This document shows positions 30,588-39,317 of a DNA stretch of 64,000 nt, piece after piece. Source of the stretch: Burkholderiales bacterium (GTDB lineage Bacteria > Pseudomonadota > Gammaproteobacteria > Burkholderiales > Burkholderiaceae_C); the NCBI GenBank assembly GCA_016000265.1, contig JAECRL010000015.1, forward strand, positions 1 through 64,000. Reading direction: 5' to 3'. Every line of letters begins with the position of its first letter. Position 1 is the first letter of the stretch. Below the pieces are notes generated by a model. That model made no database searches, had not been told where the DNA came from, and saw only the letters and a list, made by a program, of their open reading frames with translations. Position numbers and translations under genes: made by a program.

Positions 30588-30615
30588 AATGTAGCGCGAT
30601 GGCCTGCAGACGCAA
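30588..30615 (-). promoter_or_regulatory. Promoter of the minor pilin operon
   Basis: On the minus strand TTGCGT (30615-30610), a 16-base spacer and TACATT (30593-30588). Transcription would begin around 30581, two bases before the fimT ATG, so the message would be nearly leaderless. No other promoter was evident in the 155-base gap to nrdR. Confidence 0.45.
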
Positions 30616-30733
30616 GACCGCTGAGACGCGCCAGCCGACCGCTCGTCGCCGAACCCGCGGGTTCGCCCTCGATTCCCACCCACCCTGGGGCCCTCACCCC
30701 CGCGAGCGGGGGATCACATCCAACGACAGGCGC

Positions 30734-31207
30734 TCAAGGCGCGTCCTTCTTGCCGCCGGCCTTGCCGGTTTCCTTGATGGCCGCCACGAACTCGCTGACG
30801 TCGTCGAAGCTGCGGTAGACCGAGGCGAAACGCACGTAGGCCACCTTGTCGAGCTTGCGCAGCTCGCGCATCACCGCCTCGCCCAGCTGGGTGGAATCGA
30901 CCTCCTTCTCGCCCGACTGCCGCAGCCGCGCCTCGATGGCCTCGATGGCGCCCTCCAGCGCCTCGGCGCTCACCGGCCGCTTGCGCAAGGCGATCATCAT
31001 CGAGCCCTTGAGCTTGGCGCGGTCGTAATCCGTGCGGCGCCCATCCCGCTTGACGATGGCGGGCAACTCGATCTCGGCGCGCTCGTAGGTCGTGAAGCGC
31101 TTGTCACAGCTGATGCATTTGCGACGGCGACGGATGGTGTCGCCCTCGTCAGAGTCCCGGGTCTCGACGACCTGGGTTTCAAGGTGCCCACAAAACGGAC
31201 AACGCAT
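30734..31207 (-). CDS. nrdR: Transcriptional repressor NrdR
   Basis: NrdR represses ribonucleotide reductase genes in response to nucleotide state. The 157-residue protein has the N-terminal zinc ribbon MRCPFCGH ... [13 protein letters not shown] (four cysteines at 3, 6, 31 and 34) and an ATP-cone domain beginning [19 protein letters not shown]. Length and sequence are entirely typical. It lies downstream of glyA, a linkage common in betaproteobacteria, but an intrinsic terminator separates the two. Confidence 0.97.
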   Translation of the reverse strand: MRCPFCGHLETQVVETRDSDEGDTIRRRRKCISCDKRFTTYERAEIELPAIVKRDGRRTDYDRAKLKGSMMIALRKRPVSAEALEGAIEAIEARLRQSGEKEVDSTQLGEAVMRELRKLDKVAYVRFASVYRSFDDVSEFVAAIKETGKAGGKKDAP

Positions 31208-31257
31208 GGCGGCTTTCTGGTTTGTTGGTGGGACCGGGCCCCACAGGCGGACGATGC

Positions 31258-31293
31258 AAAAAACCCGGCGAGGACGGGCGTCCAGGCCGGGTT
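31258..31293 (-). terminator. Intrinsic terminator of glyA
   Basis: On the minus strand an 8-bp stem AACCCGGC/GCCGGGTT (31293-31286 with 31269-31262) is followed by TTTT. It lies 25 bases after the glyA stop and before nrdR. Confidence 0.75.
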
Positions 31294-31317
31294 GCTTGCG
31301 TCATGCCTTCGCGTGCA

Positions 31318-32568
31318 TCAACGATAGACGGGGAACTGGCGGGTCAAAGCCGACACCTGCTCGCGAACGCGGGCGATGGTGGCCTCGTCGTGCGGGTTGT
31401 CCAGCACATCGGCGATCAGGTTGCCCACGGCCACGGCCTGCTCTTCCTTGAAACCACGCGTCGTCATCGCCGGCGAGCCCAGGCGGATGCCCGAGGTCAC
31501 CATCGGTTTTTGCGGGTCGTTGGGGATGCCGTTCTTGTTGCAGGTGATGTGAGCGGCGCCCAGGATGGCCTCCGCTTCCTTGCCCGTCAGGTTTTTGGGG
31601 CGCAGGTCCACCAGCATCACGTGACTCTCGGTGCGACCGGAGACGATGCGCAGGCCGCGCTTCGTCAGCGTCTCGGCCAGCGCCGCGGCGTTCTTGACCA
31701 CCTGTTGCTGATAGGCCTTGAACTCGGGCGACAGGGCCTCCTTGAAGGCCACGGCCTTGCCGGCAATCACGTGCATCAGCGGGCCACCCTGGATGCCGGG
31801 GAAGATGGCCGAATTGATCTTCTTGGCGATCTCTTCGGAGCGCATCAGGATGATGCCGCCACGCGGGCCACGCAGGCTCTTGTGGGTGGTGGAGGTGACC
31901 ACGTCGGCGTGCGGCACGGGGTTGGGGTAGACGCCCGCGGCGATCAGGCCGGCGTAGTGGGCCATGTCCACCATGAAGTAGGCCCCGATTTCCTTGGCGA
32001 TCTTGCCGAAACGCTCGAAATCGATGCGCAGGGCGAAGGCCGATGCGCCGGCGATGATCAACTTGGGCTTGTGCTCGCGAGCCAGGCGCTCCATGGCGTC
32101 GTAGTCGATGTCTTCCTGGGCATTGAGGCCATAGGACACGACCTTGAACCATTTGCCCGACATGTTCAGTGGCATGCCGTGGGTGAGGTGGCCACCTTCG
32201 GCCAGGCTCAGGCCCATGATGGTGTCGCCCGGCTGCAGCAGGCCGAAGAACACCGCCTGGTTGGCCTGCGAGCCGGAGTTGGCCTGCACGTTGGCGAACT
32301 CGGCGCCGAACAGCTGCTTGAGGCGATCGATGGCCAGTTGCTCGACCACGTCCACGTGTTCGCAGCCACCGTAATAGCGCTTGCCGGGGTAGCCCTCGGC
32401 GTACTTGTTGGTGAGCTGGGAGCCCTGGGCTTCCATGACGGCCGGCGAGGTGTAGTTCTCGGAGGCGATCAGCTCGATGTGGTCTTCCTGACGCTGGTTC
32501 TCGGCCTGGATGGCGGCGAACAGTTCAGGGTCGACGTTGGCGATGGTGTGTTGCGCGCGAACGAACAT
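31318..32568 (-). CDS. glyA: Serine hydroxymethyltransferase
   Basis: GlyA interconverts serine and glycine with tetrahydrofolate, the main source of one-carbon units, using pyridoxal phosphate. The 416-residue length is standard. The cofactor lysine is in [16 protein letters not shown] near residue 228; [33 protein letters not shown] is near the N-terminus. The message carries a ZTP riboswitch in its 5' leader (see 32645-32762), so expression probably rises when folate one-carbon pools fall and ZTP accumulates. A GAGGA ribosome site lies nine bases before the ATG. Confidence 0.98.
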   Translation of the reverse strand: MFVRAQHTIANVDPELFAAIQAENQRQEDHIELIASENYTSPAVMEAQGSQLTNKYAEGYPGKRYYGGCEHVDVVEQLAIDRLKQLFGAEFANVQANSGSQANQAVFFGLLQPGDTIMGLSLAEGGHLTHGMPLNMSGKWFKVVSYGLNAQEDIDYDAMERLAREHKPKLIIAGASAFALRIDFERFGKIAKEIGAYFMVDMAHYAGLIAAGVYPNPVPHADVVTSTTHKSLRGPRGGIILMRSEEIAKKINSAIFPGIQGGPLMHVIAGKAVAFKEALSPEFKAYQQQVVKNAAALAETLTKRGLRIVSGRTESHVMLVDLRPKNLTGKEAEAILGAAHITCNKNGIPNDPQKPMVTSGIRLGSPAMTTRGFKEEQAVAVGNLIADVLDNPHDEATIARVREQVSALTRQFPVYR

Positions 32569-32644
32569 GGAGGGCAGTCCTCTTCACGGTTGAAGAAAAA
32601 TGAAGACCCGTCAGCCGGTCGACAGCGACGCGGATGACTCAGGC

Positions 32645-32762
32645 TGCCCAGGCGAACGGCTGACACAGCCCAGACCGGAACGGGCCTGAGCCGCCTGCGC
32701 TTCCCGGTGGTTCACCACCTCAGGCTCCCCCTGGGGTGAGCCATGTATCGCCAGTCGCGCAG
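32645..32762 (-). promoter_or_regulatory. ZTP (pfl) riboswitch upstream of glyA
   Basis: On the minus strand the aptamer shows CTGCGC (32762-32757) pairing with GCGCAG (32700-32695) as P1, enclosing the conserved GACTGGCG (32756-32749), an extra hairpin GGCTC...GAGCC, P2 GGTGG/CCACC with loop TGAA, and CCGGGAAGCG. The 3' domain ends with the conserved CCGTTCGCCTGGGCA (32659-32645). This matches the ZTP class, known upstream of glyA and purine genes. Between it and the ATG, TCTTC can pair with GAAGA of the ribosome site, suggesting control of translation. Confidence 0.88.
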
Positions 32763-32771
32763 CAGTTGGAA

Positions 32772-32777
32772 ATTGTA
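32772..32777 (-). promoter_or_regulatory. -10 element of the glyA transcript
   Basis: TACAAT on the minus strand (32777-32772) would start transcription about 3-5 bases before P1 of the riboswitch, exactly where an aptamer-led message should begin. The -35 (TTCGCC, 16-base spacer) is weak. Confidence 0.5.
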
Positions 32778-32801
32778 GCGGAGGAAGCGGCCGGGCGAAC
32801 C

Positions 32802-33857
32802 TCAGCGACTGGCCGCGCCGGTGGCCAGCAGCGCCACCTGCTCGCCACGGTGGGGGGCGGCGGGCGCGGGCGTGGACTCGCCGGCAGCCGGCACCGCTTG
32901 AGCGGGCATCGCCGACTCCATGGCCTTGATCGCCGGGGTGATGTGGTCGTCGTGGGGCGCGGTGGCCGCCGGGGTCGGCACCACCACCGTTGCAGCCTGC
33001 GGCAAGGTCACGTTGAAGGCGACCTTTTGCCCCGCCGCCACCTGCTTGAGGAAAGCGGCTTCGGCCAGCACCTTGGCGCCGTAGCCGCCGTCATCGGGCA
33101 GGTTGGCCGCGCCCACGTAGAACTTCAGGCCACCTTCGAGGCTGCCGGCACGGCGGATGCAATCCTGCAGCACCTGAACGCCCACCCGCAGGTTGGTGAC
33201 CGGATCGAAGGCCGCATTCTGGCCACCGAAGATGGCGTACTTGTCATGGTGGATGCGGGTCATCACCTGCATCAGGCCCTGCGCGCCCACGTGGCTCTGC
33301 GCAAACGGGTTGAAGCTCGACTCCACCGCCATCACCGCCAGCACCAGCGTCGGGTCCAGCCCGGCGCGCTTGCCCACGCTCCAAGCCTCTTGAACCAAGC
33401 GGCTGATGGGCTCGGGGGCCACGCTGTAGCGACGTGCGATCCAGAAAGCCACCGCCGCTTGCTGGCGGTTGAGCTCAGCCGGGTTCGTTGCCGTTGCGCG
33501 CTGGATGGCATCCGGCTCGGCCATGGCCAGCAAGGCCTCGTCCGGTGCGGCGGCGACCTCGCCTTCGGAGCGCATCATGACGCGCTCGGTCAACCAGCCC
33601 AGGGCACGGTCCTCCAGCGCATGACGCAGGTCGGGACGACTGGCCACGAAACCCAGCAACACGACGGCCACCAGGCCGACCGCCGCCAGGGCGTGGTGAC
33701 TCACGTGGCGCAGACCCCCGATGACGTCTGCGACCACCACATTCAACACCTCCCGCAGGCCCGAGGCGGACCAGTTCGACGCCAGGGCGTCTGCGGACGG
33801 GTTCGACGCTGGCGGCTCGCCCAAGGGCGCCTCCGCGGCACGTTCAAACACGGACAT
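32802..33857 (-). CDS. Lytic transglycosylase (Slt-type) membrane protein
   Basis: The 351-residue protein is probably a peptidoglycan lytic transglycosylase. It has an N-terminal cytoplasmic stretch, one hydrophobic helix (about 55-75), a helical region, and an SLT domain (about 170-280) with the catalytic glutamate in MAVESSFNPFAQS, then VGAQGLMQVM and the YVGAANL motif. The Ala/Pro-rich tail beyond about 305 looks flexible. The ATG at 33857 has AGGAAG upstream; an in-frame GTG six codons earlier is less likely. It is transcribed from a strong-looking promoter with a leader of about 245 nt. Confidence 0.85.
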   Translation of the reverse strand: MSVFERAAEAPLGEPPASNPSADALASNWSASGLREVLNVVVADVIGGLRHVSHHALAAVGLVAVVLLGFVASRPDLRHALEDRALGWLTERVMMRSEGEVAAAPDEALLAMAEPDAIQRATATNPAELNRQQAAVAFWIARRYSVAPEPISRLVQEAWSVGKRAGLDPTLVLAVMAVESSFNPFAQSHVGAQGLMQVMTRIHHDKYAIFGGQNAAFDPVTNLRVGVQVLQDCIRRAGSLEGGLKFYVGAANLPDDGGYGAKVLAEAAFLKQVAAGQKVAFNVTLPQAATVVVPTPAATAPHDDHITPAIKAMESAMPAQAVPAAGESTPAPAAPHRGEQVALLATGAASR

Positions 33858-34108
33858 GAAGCTTCCTTTCCCCACTCCGGCAGGGCCCCGGCGTCAGGAG
33901 ACTGACGCACTTGGGGGCTCACCTCGGCGGTGATAATCGCCCTGACCTGGCAGGAAACCAACGGGCCCATGGGGCACGGAGGTCGCCTTGAAGGACCCAC
34001 TTGAACGCAGCGGGCCCAGAAAATCGATGCCAGGGCTGGCAGCCTTGCGCCCCGAAGGGAGCCCAAGGGAAAACCCGGAAAAAACGGCTTCCGGACTCGA
34101 CGGGGCGG

Positions 34109-34138
34109 ATTCTAGGCAGGGCTGTAATAACCAGTCAA
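34109..34138 (-). promoter_or_regulatory. Sigma-70 promoter of the lytic transglycosylase gene
   Basis: On the minus strand TTGACT (34138-34133), an 18-base spacer and TAGAAT (34114-34109). The start near 34102 leaves a leader of about 245 nt before 33857. In that leader I see GTCAG/CTGAC and CCGG/CCGG hairpins shortly before the ribosome site, but no riboswitch class that I recognise. The ubiD promoter on the other strand of this 315-base gap is not clear. Confidence 0.65.
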
Positions 34139-34172
34139 GCATAAAGACTTACTTCTTTATTACTTTCAATAC

Positions 34173-35762
34173 ATGAAATACCGAGATTTACGGGACTTCG
34201 TCTCGGGACTGGAGCGCCAAGGCGAACTCAAGCGCATCGCCGATCCAGTGTCCGTTCACCTCGACATGACCGCCCTGAGCGATCGCGTGCTGCGGGCGAA
34301 GGGCCCGGCACTGTGGTTCGAGCGCCCCGTCGGGCCCATCGATGCACTGGGTCAGCCAACTCGCATTTACCGCACCCCGGCGCTCACCAACCTCTTCGGC
34401 ACCCCGAAACGGGTGGCCCTGGGGATGGGGGCATCCGACGTCAGCGAGCTGCGCGACATCGGCCGGCTGTTGGCCAGCCTGAAAGAGCCCGAGCCCCCGA
34501 AGGGACTCAAAGACGCCGGCAAACTCCTGCACATGGCCAAGGCGCTGTGGGACATGAAGCCCGCCACCGTGCGCGGCGCGCCCTGCCAGGCTGAAGTGAG
34601 ACAAGGCAGCGACGTCGACCTCACCGAGCTGCCCATCCAGCATTGCTGGCCCGACGACGCCGCGCCCTTGCTGACCTGGGGCCTGGTCGTCACCCGCGGG
34701 CCGCAGAACGTGCCCAACCCGCGTCGTCGGCAGAACCTGGGCATCTACCGCCAGCAGCTCATCGGCAAGCGCCAGCTCATCATGCGTTGGCTCACCCACC
34801 GCGGCGGGGCGCTGGACTTCCGCGAATTCGCCCTCGCCCACCCCGGCCAGCCTTTCCCCATCGCCGTGGCCCTCGGCGCCGACCCGGCCACCATCCTGGG
34901 CGCCGTCACGCCCGTGCCCGACACACTGGGTGAATACCAGTTCGCCGGCCTGCTTCGCGGCAGCCGCACGGAGGTGACCGACACCCAGGTGGGCGAAGGC
35001 GAGCACAAGCTGCAGGTGCCGGCCTCGGCCGAGTTCGTTCTGGAAGGCCACATCCCCACGGCCCCCAAAGGCTTCGAGGGCCTGAGTGAGCACGGCGTGC
35101 GGCTCAAAGAGAAGAACGGGCACCTGCACGCGCTGGAAGGCCCCTTCGGCGACCACACCGGCTACTACAACGAGCAGGACTGGTTCCCGGTGTTCGAGGT
35201 TCAGCGCATGACCCATCGCAAGGACCCGGTCTACCACTCCACCTACACCGGCAAGCCGCCCGACGAGCCCGCCGTGCTGGGCGTGGCGCTCAACGAGGTC
35301 TTCGTGCCCATCCTGCAAAAGCAGTTCCCGGAGATCGTCGACTTCTACCTGCCACCCGAGGGCTGCAGCTACCGCATGGCCATCGTCAGCATGAAGAAGG
35401 CTTACGCCGGCCACAGCAAACGCCTGATGTTCGGCATCTGGAGCTTCCTGCGCCAGTTCATGTACACGAAGTTCATCGTCATCGTCGACGACGACGTGGA
35501 CATCCGCAACTGGCAGGAAGTGATCTGGGCCATCACCACCCGCATGGACCCGGTGCGCGACACCACCCTGGTCGACCACACCCCGATCGATTACCTGGAC
35601 TTCGCCTCACCCATCAGCGGCCTGGGCGGCAAGATGGGGCTGGACGCGACCAACAAGTGGCCAGGTGAAACCAGCCGGGAATGGGGCCGCACCATCACGA
35701 TGCCCGACGAGGTGCAAAAGCGGGTGGATGGGCTGGTTTCGCGCATCCTTCACGGAGCGTGA
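34173..35762 (+). CDS. ubiD: UbiD-family decarboxylase (3-octaprenyl-4-hydroxybenzoate decarboxylase)
   Basis: UbiD decarboxylates the polyprenyl-hydroxybenzoate intermediate in ubiquinone synthesis, using prenylated FMN made by UbiX. The 529-residue product starts [22 protein letters not shown]. It holds the prFMN/metal motif [40 protein letters not shown] with the catalytic glutamate region, and [19 protein letters not shown] near the C-terminus. This full-length form in a housekeeping setting favours the ubiquinone enzyme over catabolic UbiD homologues. ubiX is not in the window. Confidence 0.93.
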   Translation: MKYRDLRDFVSGLERQGELKRIADPVSVHLDMTALSDRVLRAKGPALWFERPVGPIDALGQPTRIYRTPALTNLFGTPKRVALGMGASDVSELRDIGRLLASLKEPEPPKGLKDAGKLLHMAKALWDMKPATVRGAPCQAEVRQGSDVDLTELPIQHCWPDDAAPLLTWGLVVTRGPQNVPNPRRRQNLGIYRQQLIGKRQLIMRWLTHRGGALDFREFALAHPGQPFPIAVALGADPATILGAVTPVPDTLGEYQFAGLLRGSRTEVTDTQVGEGEHKLQVPASAEFVLEGHIPTAPKGFEGLSEHGVRLKEKNGHLHALEGPFGDHTGYYNEQDWFPVFEVQRMTHRKDPVYHSTYTGKPPDEPAVLGVALNEVFVPILQKQFPEIVDFYLPPEGCSYRMAIVSMKKAYAGHSKRLMFGIWSFLRQFMYTKFIVIVDDDVDIRNWQEVIWAITTRMDPVRDTTLVDHTPIDYLDFASPISGLGGKMGLDATNKWPGETSREWGRTITMPDEVQKRVDGLVSRILHGA

Positions 35763-35815
35763 AGAAAGCGTGAAGGAAAAGATGTCGAACAGGGTTGGCG
35801 TCGGTCCGAAACCAC

Positions 35816-35844
35816 TTGCGGATCCGGGCGGACTGCTCTAATCT
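35816..35844 (+). promoter_or_regulatory. Sigma-70 promoter upstream of msrA
   Basis: TTGCGG (35816-35821), a 17-base spacer and TAATCT (35839-35844). Transcription would begin near 35851, one base before the first of four consecutive hairpins. Confidence 0.55.
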
Positions 35845-35850
35845 TCATTC

Positions 35851-35985
35851 ACCTGCTGATGCAGGCACCCCAAGCAGACGCAGTCCCCTGCGTCTAGGGA
35901 AGCGGCAGACATCGACCTCTCGCCCTTTCCTGCACGGCCTCAGCGCCGTGTCCAACCCCCGGCCCTGCCGGGGGTTCTCGTTTCT
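35851..35985 (+). ncRNA. Candidate structured small RNA or msrA leader
   Basis: A promoter-like pair (35816-35844) is followed by four hairpins: CCTGC/GCAGG (35852-35865), AGACGCAG/CTGCGTCT (35876-35895), CACGGC/GCCGTG (35933-35950), and a GC-rich stem with a T-rich tail (35954-35985). No reading frame longer than about 20 codons fits. The span is about 135 nt. It may be a free-standing RNA ending at the last hairpin, or an attenuating leader of msrA. I do not recognise the family; it is not 6S or a known riboswitch as far as I can tell. Confidence 0.45.
35954..35985 (+). terminator. Intrinsic terminator between ubiD and msrA
   Basis: Stem AACCCCCGGC/GCCGGGGGTT (35954-35963 with 35967-35976, loop CCT) followed by CTCGTTTCT. 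The stem is strong and the T tract is interrupted. It could end ubiD or the candidate RNA at 35851. Confidence 0.6.
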
Positions 35986-36055
35986 GCGAGACTGCGGCAC
36001 AGGGCTCCGATTCACCGATCCGGCCCGCCCCCATCCACCCAGCAGATCCGCCACC

Positions 36056-36634
36056 ATGAGCCCTTCCCCCACGCCCAACGCTCGGCCTTCCACCGTGGAA
36101 GAAGCCACCTTCGCAGCAGGCTGCTTCTGGTGCATCGAGACGGCGTTCAACCAATTGCGGGGTGTGCTGTCGGCTGAATCGGGCTACAGCAACGGCGCCC
36201 ACCCCAAGCCGGACTACGAGTCCGTCTGCAGCGGGCGGACCGGACACGCGGAGGTCGTGCGGGTGCGTTTCGACCCCAGCGTGATCCGCTATGGGCAGCT
36301 CCTGGAGGTCTTTTTTGCCCTGCATGACCCGACCACGCTGAACCGCCAGGGTCACGATGTGGGCACCCAGTACCGATCCGGCGTCTACACCCACAGCGCC
36401 GAACAAGCCGCCGAAGCCCGGGCGCTGATCGAGCAACTCAACCTGAGCAAGGTCTACCCGACGCCGATCGTCACCGAGGTGGCACCGGTGGCCAACTACC
36501 ACCCGGCCGAGGCTTATCACCAGGGGTACGTGGGCCGCAACCCGCATCAGGGGTACTGCGTGGCGGTGGTCGCGCCCAAGCTGGAGAAATTCCAGCGCAC
36601 CTTCACGGAGCTGCTGCGCCCGGAGCCTCAATGA
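36056..36634 (+). CDS. msrA: Peptide methionine sulfoxide reductase MsrA
   Basis: MsrA reduces methionine-S-sulfoxide in damaged proteins. The 192-residue product has the catalytic motif ATFAAGCFWCIETAFNQL, in which Cys of GCFWC is the nucleophile, then SGYSNGAHPKPDYESVCSGRTGHAEVV and GHDVGTQYRSGVYTHS. A resolving cysteine is probably the one in HQGYCVAVV near the C-terminus. The ATG at 36056 is followed by about 14 variable residues; the frame stays open upstream but without family sequence. Confidence 0.96.
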   Translation: MSPSPTPNARPSTVEEATFAAGCFWCIETAFNQLRGVLSAESGYSNGAHPKPDYESVCSGRTGHAEVVRVRFDPSVIRYGQLLEVFFALHDPTTLNRQGHDVGTQYRSGVYTHSAEQAAEARALIEQLNLSKVYPTPIVTEVAPVANYHPAEAYHQGYVGRNPHQGYCVAVVAPKLEKFQRTFTELLRPEPQ

Positions 36635-36699
36635 CGCCAACCGTCGGCAACTGAAGCCAACGAACGCCAAGATCAGCCCGCGAGCGCGTCAACCAGGCA

Positions 36700-37350
36700 T
36701 CAAGGTGCCAGGCGCTGGATCAACCAACTGCCGTCGGCCTGGCGCACGTAAACCAGGCGGTCGTGCAGGCGGGATGGGCGCCCCTGCCAGAACTCCCACC
36801 GATCGGGGATCAAGCGATAGCCCCCCCAGTTGGGCGGACGGGGCGGGTCCTCGCCCAGGCGAGCCTGCTGCTCGGCCCAGGCTGACTCCAGGTTCGCGCG
36901 GGCGGGCAACACCGCACTTTGCGGCGACACCCACGCGCCGATGCGCGAACCCAGCGGGCGGCTGCGGTAGTACTCATCCGACTCGGCGTCGGTGACGCGC
37001 TCGACGCGCCCCTCGATGCGCACCACCCGCTCCAGCTCGCCCCAGAAGAACTGCATCGCGGCAAACGGGTTCGCGGCCAGCTCCTGCCCCTTGCGGCTGC
37101 CGTAGTTGGTGAACCAGACCAGTCCCGAAGCATCGGCCCCCTTGAGCAACAACACGCGCGTGGACGGCTTGCCCTCGGCACTGGCCGTGGCCAGGGTCAT
37201 GGCGTTGGGCTCCAGCGCCTTGGCTTTGACGGCCTCGTCAAACCAATGGTGAAACTGATCAATGGGCAAAGGGCGCACATGCGATTCATCGAGTGCAGCC
37301 TGCTCATAGCTTTTGCGCATTTGCGCCAGATCGTGAGGAGATTTATCCAT
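36700..37350 (-). CDS. pdxH: Pyridoxamine 5'-phosphate oxidase
   Basis: PdxH oxidises pyridoxine or pyridoxamine phosphate to pyridoxal phosphate with FMN. The 216-residue product shows [20 protein letters not shown]-binding [43 protein letters not shown] and the C-terminal signature [16 protein letters not shown] followed by RLHDRLVY. Length is typical. The ATG at 37350 is preferred over an upstream in-frame start because family members begin just before DLAQMRK. It converges on msrA, with no terminator visible in the 65-base gap. Confidence 0.97.
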   Translation of the reverse strand: MDKSPHDLAQMRKSYEQAALDESHVRPLPIDQFHHWFDEAVKAKALEPNAMTLATASAEGKPSTRVLLLKGADASGLVWFTNYGSRKGQELAANPFAAMQFFWGELERVVRIEGRVERVTDAESDEYYRSRPLGSRIGAWVSPQSAVLPARANLESAWAEQQARLGEDPPRPPNWGGYRLIPDRWEFWQGRPSRLHDRLVYVRQADGSWLIQRLAP

Positions 37351-37483
37351 AGTTCCAGTATCGACCAGATCGATTCCCACCTGAAATGACCGCGATCAAA
37401 TCCGGTCGCGGGTATGCACCTAAGTGAAGCTTCGCTGGTGCACCGCAGCAAGGCGCTTGACACTTTGTTTCAGGAGCCGAGGC

Positions 37484-38101
37484 ATGGACACCCCCACCAC
37501 CGTGATCATCCTGGCGTTGCCAGACGCCTGTCAGCGCACCGTTCACCCGGTGGGCGACGCGGCCTCATGGTCACGCCACAACATGATCACCCAGATGCAG
37601 CGGGCGTTTGACAGCCAGCTGCCTGTGGTGCTGGTCGCCCCCGATCGCATGCTGACCGTCGCCAGGCAATGGGCGCCGAACCACGCGTTCATGGGCGTTT
37701 CGATGGATGGCTTTGCCCCCGCAGAAGGACTCTGCATGGCGCTGCGCGCAGGGGTGCAAACCAGCGCGATGGCACGAGGCTGGATCATGCTCCCCGTGGA
37801 CATGGCGATGCTGAGGCCTGGCACCCTGCAGGCGATCAGCGATCAATTACAGGATCACCTGATCGCCTACCCGACGCACAACAACCAGCAAGGTCTGCCC
37901 ATTGGCTTCGGCCGCGAGTTGTTCTCCGAGCTCATCCAGTTGCGCTGCAACCGGGACCTGCTGCGCCTGATCAATCGCTACCCCTCGCGCTCCGTGGAGT
38001 TGAACGACCCAGGGGTGCTGATGCACCCCTGGAGCTCGATCTCGGCCGCGGGAGCCGCCGCCCCTCACGTTCGACGGGCCACACACGCCTTGCGCAAATG
38101 A
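37484..38101 (+). CDS. MobA-like nucleotidyltransferase family protein
   Basis: The 205-residue protein resembles MobA/MocA-type NTP transferases used in molybdenum cofactor maturation. It has an N-terminal beta strand TTVIILALPDACQ, VVLVAPDRMLTVARQWAP, the GLCMALRAGVQTS pattern near residue 85, and MLPVDMAMLRPGTLQAI, which corresponds to the metal-binding DMP motif though the proline is replaced. The glycine-rich nucleotide loop LAAGxSxRxG of classical members is absent or altered. An AGGAG ribosome site precedes the ATG. True activity is uncertain. Confidence 0.5.
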   Translation: MDTPTTVIILALPDACQRTVHPVGDAASWSRHNMITQMQRAFDSQLPVVLVAPDRMLTVARQWAPNHAFMGVSMDGFAPAEGLCMALRAGVQTSAMARGWIMLPVDMAMLRPGTLQAISDQLQDHLIAYPTHNNQQGLPIGFGRELFSELIQLRCNRDLLRLINRYPSRSVELNDPGVLMHPWSSISAAGAAAPHVRRATHALRK

Positions 38102-38125
38102 AAACAGCCCCGACAAGCGGGGCTG
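38101..38125 (-). terminator. Intrinsic terminator downstream of the first exported-protein gene
   Basis: On the minus strand CAGCCCC/GGGGCTG (7-bp stem, 38125-38105) is followed by TTTTCATTT. A second short stem GGGGC-GAAA-GCCCC closed by a GNRA loop lies just before it (38157-38144). Together they end the minus-strand gene at 38163. Confidence 0.7.
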
Positions 38126-38162
38126 AGGAGCTTTGGCATGAAAGGGGCTTTCGCCCCGTTCA

Positions 38163-38867
38163 TCACTTGGCCACGTATGGCTGGGTGGAGACCTTGGTCT
38201 TGCGCAGGTTGGTGCTGATGTCCTGGGTCAGGGTGCCGTAGTCGAAGTCCAGGGCGAACAGGGCGAACTCAGGCAGCTCCAGCACTTGGGTGAAGACACC
38301 CTTGGCTTCGTCGGTCAGCTTCAGCTGGTCCAGCACTTCGTGGCCGGTGACGGTCAGGGGGAACTTGTACTTCAGGGCCAGGGGGGTGGCCACGTTGAAG
38401 GTGTAGACCGGGCGCTGGATGGCAGCCACACCGCCATTCGGGGTCACGTCGGCCAGGACCTTCTTGTTGACGTAGTCGATGGTGAAGTTGGCCAGGGTGA
38501 AGCCGACGGTGGCGCCGGTTTCATCGTTGAAACGCTTGAAGTACAGGGCCGAACCGACTGCCGAGCCGGAAGCGATGTTCAGCTTGGAGCCGATGACGAT
38601 CTTCGTGACGGGGAAGCTGAAAGCCGGGGCGGTCAGGGTGCCGTTGGTTTCACCGGGGACGGGGGTGCCCACGGGGGTGGTGTTGCCCTTGGCTTCCACG
38701 GTCAGGTTGACCAGGTCGAAGGCGTTCAGGTTTTCAGCGGGGAAGGCTTGAACCGAATTCGAATTCGTGGCGGCGAAGGGGATCGTCAGGTCGGCGTGGG
38801 CGGCAGAGCCCATGACCAGGGCGGCGGAAGCAGCGGCGAGGCGGAAAGAAATTGCGACAGTCTTCAT
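38163..38867 (-). CDS. Secreted protein of unknown function, tandem paralogue A
   Basis: I do not recognise this family. The 234-residue product has a clear Sec signal peptide (1-25, cut after AHA) and no anchor. It is strikingly similar to the next gene upstream (39318-40016): shared blocks include NSVQAFPAEN, AFDLVNLTV, RFNDETGATVGFTLANFTI, LALKYKFPLTVTGHEVL and FDYGTLTQDIS. Beta-rich, without cysteines in the mature part. A motif like FTLANFTIDYVNKKVLADV also resembles part of the PEP-CTERM proteins further upstream. AGGAG precedes the ATG, and the gene has its own terminator. Function may be extracellular or outer-membrane-linked. Confidence 0.75.
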   Translation of the reverse strand: MKTVAISFRLAAASAALVMGSAAHADLTIPFAATNSNSVQAFPAENLNAFDLVNLTVEAKGNTTPVGTPVPGETNGTLTAPAFSFPVTKIVIGSKLNIASGSAVGSALYFKRFNDETGATVGFTLANFTIDYVNKKVLADVTPNGGVAAIQRPVYTFNVATPLALKYKFPLTVTGHEVLDQLKLTDEAKGVFTQVLELPEFALFALDFDYGTLTQDISTNLRKTKVSTQPYVAK

Positions 38868-39245
38868 GTGAGCTCCTATTTGCGTCGGTGACCATTTCTG
38901 GCGGCGATCACGACTTCGCGATCGGTGAGGTCATGATGTCGAGAATCACTTTTCAACGCCCCCCGCGAACATGGGGAACCCCTCCGGGAAAGTACGCAAA
39001 AAATCACGTGGACTAGAGTTAACCCACCCCGTTCAATGAGCATCGAATTCAGGGATTCCACCAACCCACCGGGGTAACCCTTGAATATCTTCACCCCCGC
39101 TCACGCGTCATTTCGCCTGGGGTGCAAGGGAACATTTCGTGGATGGGTCGCAAATTGGTTTGCGTGATGCAAAAATTGCCGCCACCCACACAGAATTCAT
39201 ATTCTGACGCGTCAGATTATCAGATTTCCCGCTGCGGTTGACCAT
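38868..39245 (-). other. Intergenic region upstream of paralogue A
   Basis: This gap (with the terminator at its upstream end, 450 bases in all) is visibly AT-richer than its surroundings. A 72-codon minus-strand frame (38876-39094) ends just before paralogue A but has no family features or ribosome site that I trust. A short inverted repeat GACGCGTC lies near 39207-39214. No convincing sigma-70 promoter was found, so control of paralogue A is unclear. Confidence 0.4.
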
Positions 39246-39268
39246 GAAAAAAGCGACCCGAAGGTCGC
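39246..39268 (-). terminator. Intrinsic terminator of paralogue B
   Basis: On the minus strand GCGACC-TTCG-GGTCGC (39268-39253), a stable UUCG-capped stem, is followed by TTTTTTCATGG. It is a textbook terminator for the gene at 39318-40016. Confidence 0.85.
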
Positions 39269-39317
39269 TCTTTCAGCCCCGGCCAGGGGCCGTGGGCATC
39301 GCTCGGTGGGCCAGCGC

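Noticed and set aside
33894..34142. 82-codon minus-strand frame upstream of the transglycosylase
   Set aside because: Its start lies upstream of the predicted transcript start at about 34102, and it has no ribosome site or family features.
35784..35843. 19-codon frame after an AAGGAAAAG in the ubiD-msrA gap
   Set aside because: Short, no similarity that I can name, and it overlaps the predicted promoter. Chance is the simpler explanation.
38876..39094. 72-codon minus-strand frame just before paralogue A
   Set aside because: No ribosome site or recognisable domain; it covers an AT-rich intergenic region likely to hold the promoter.
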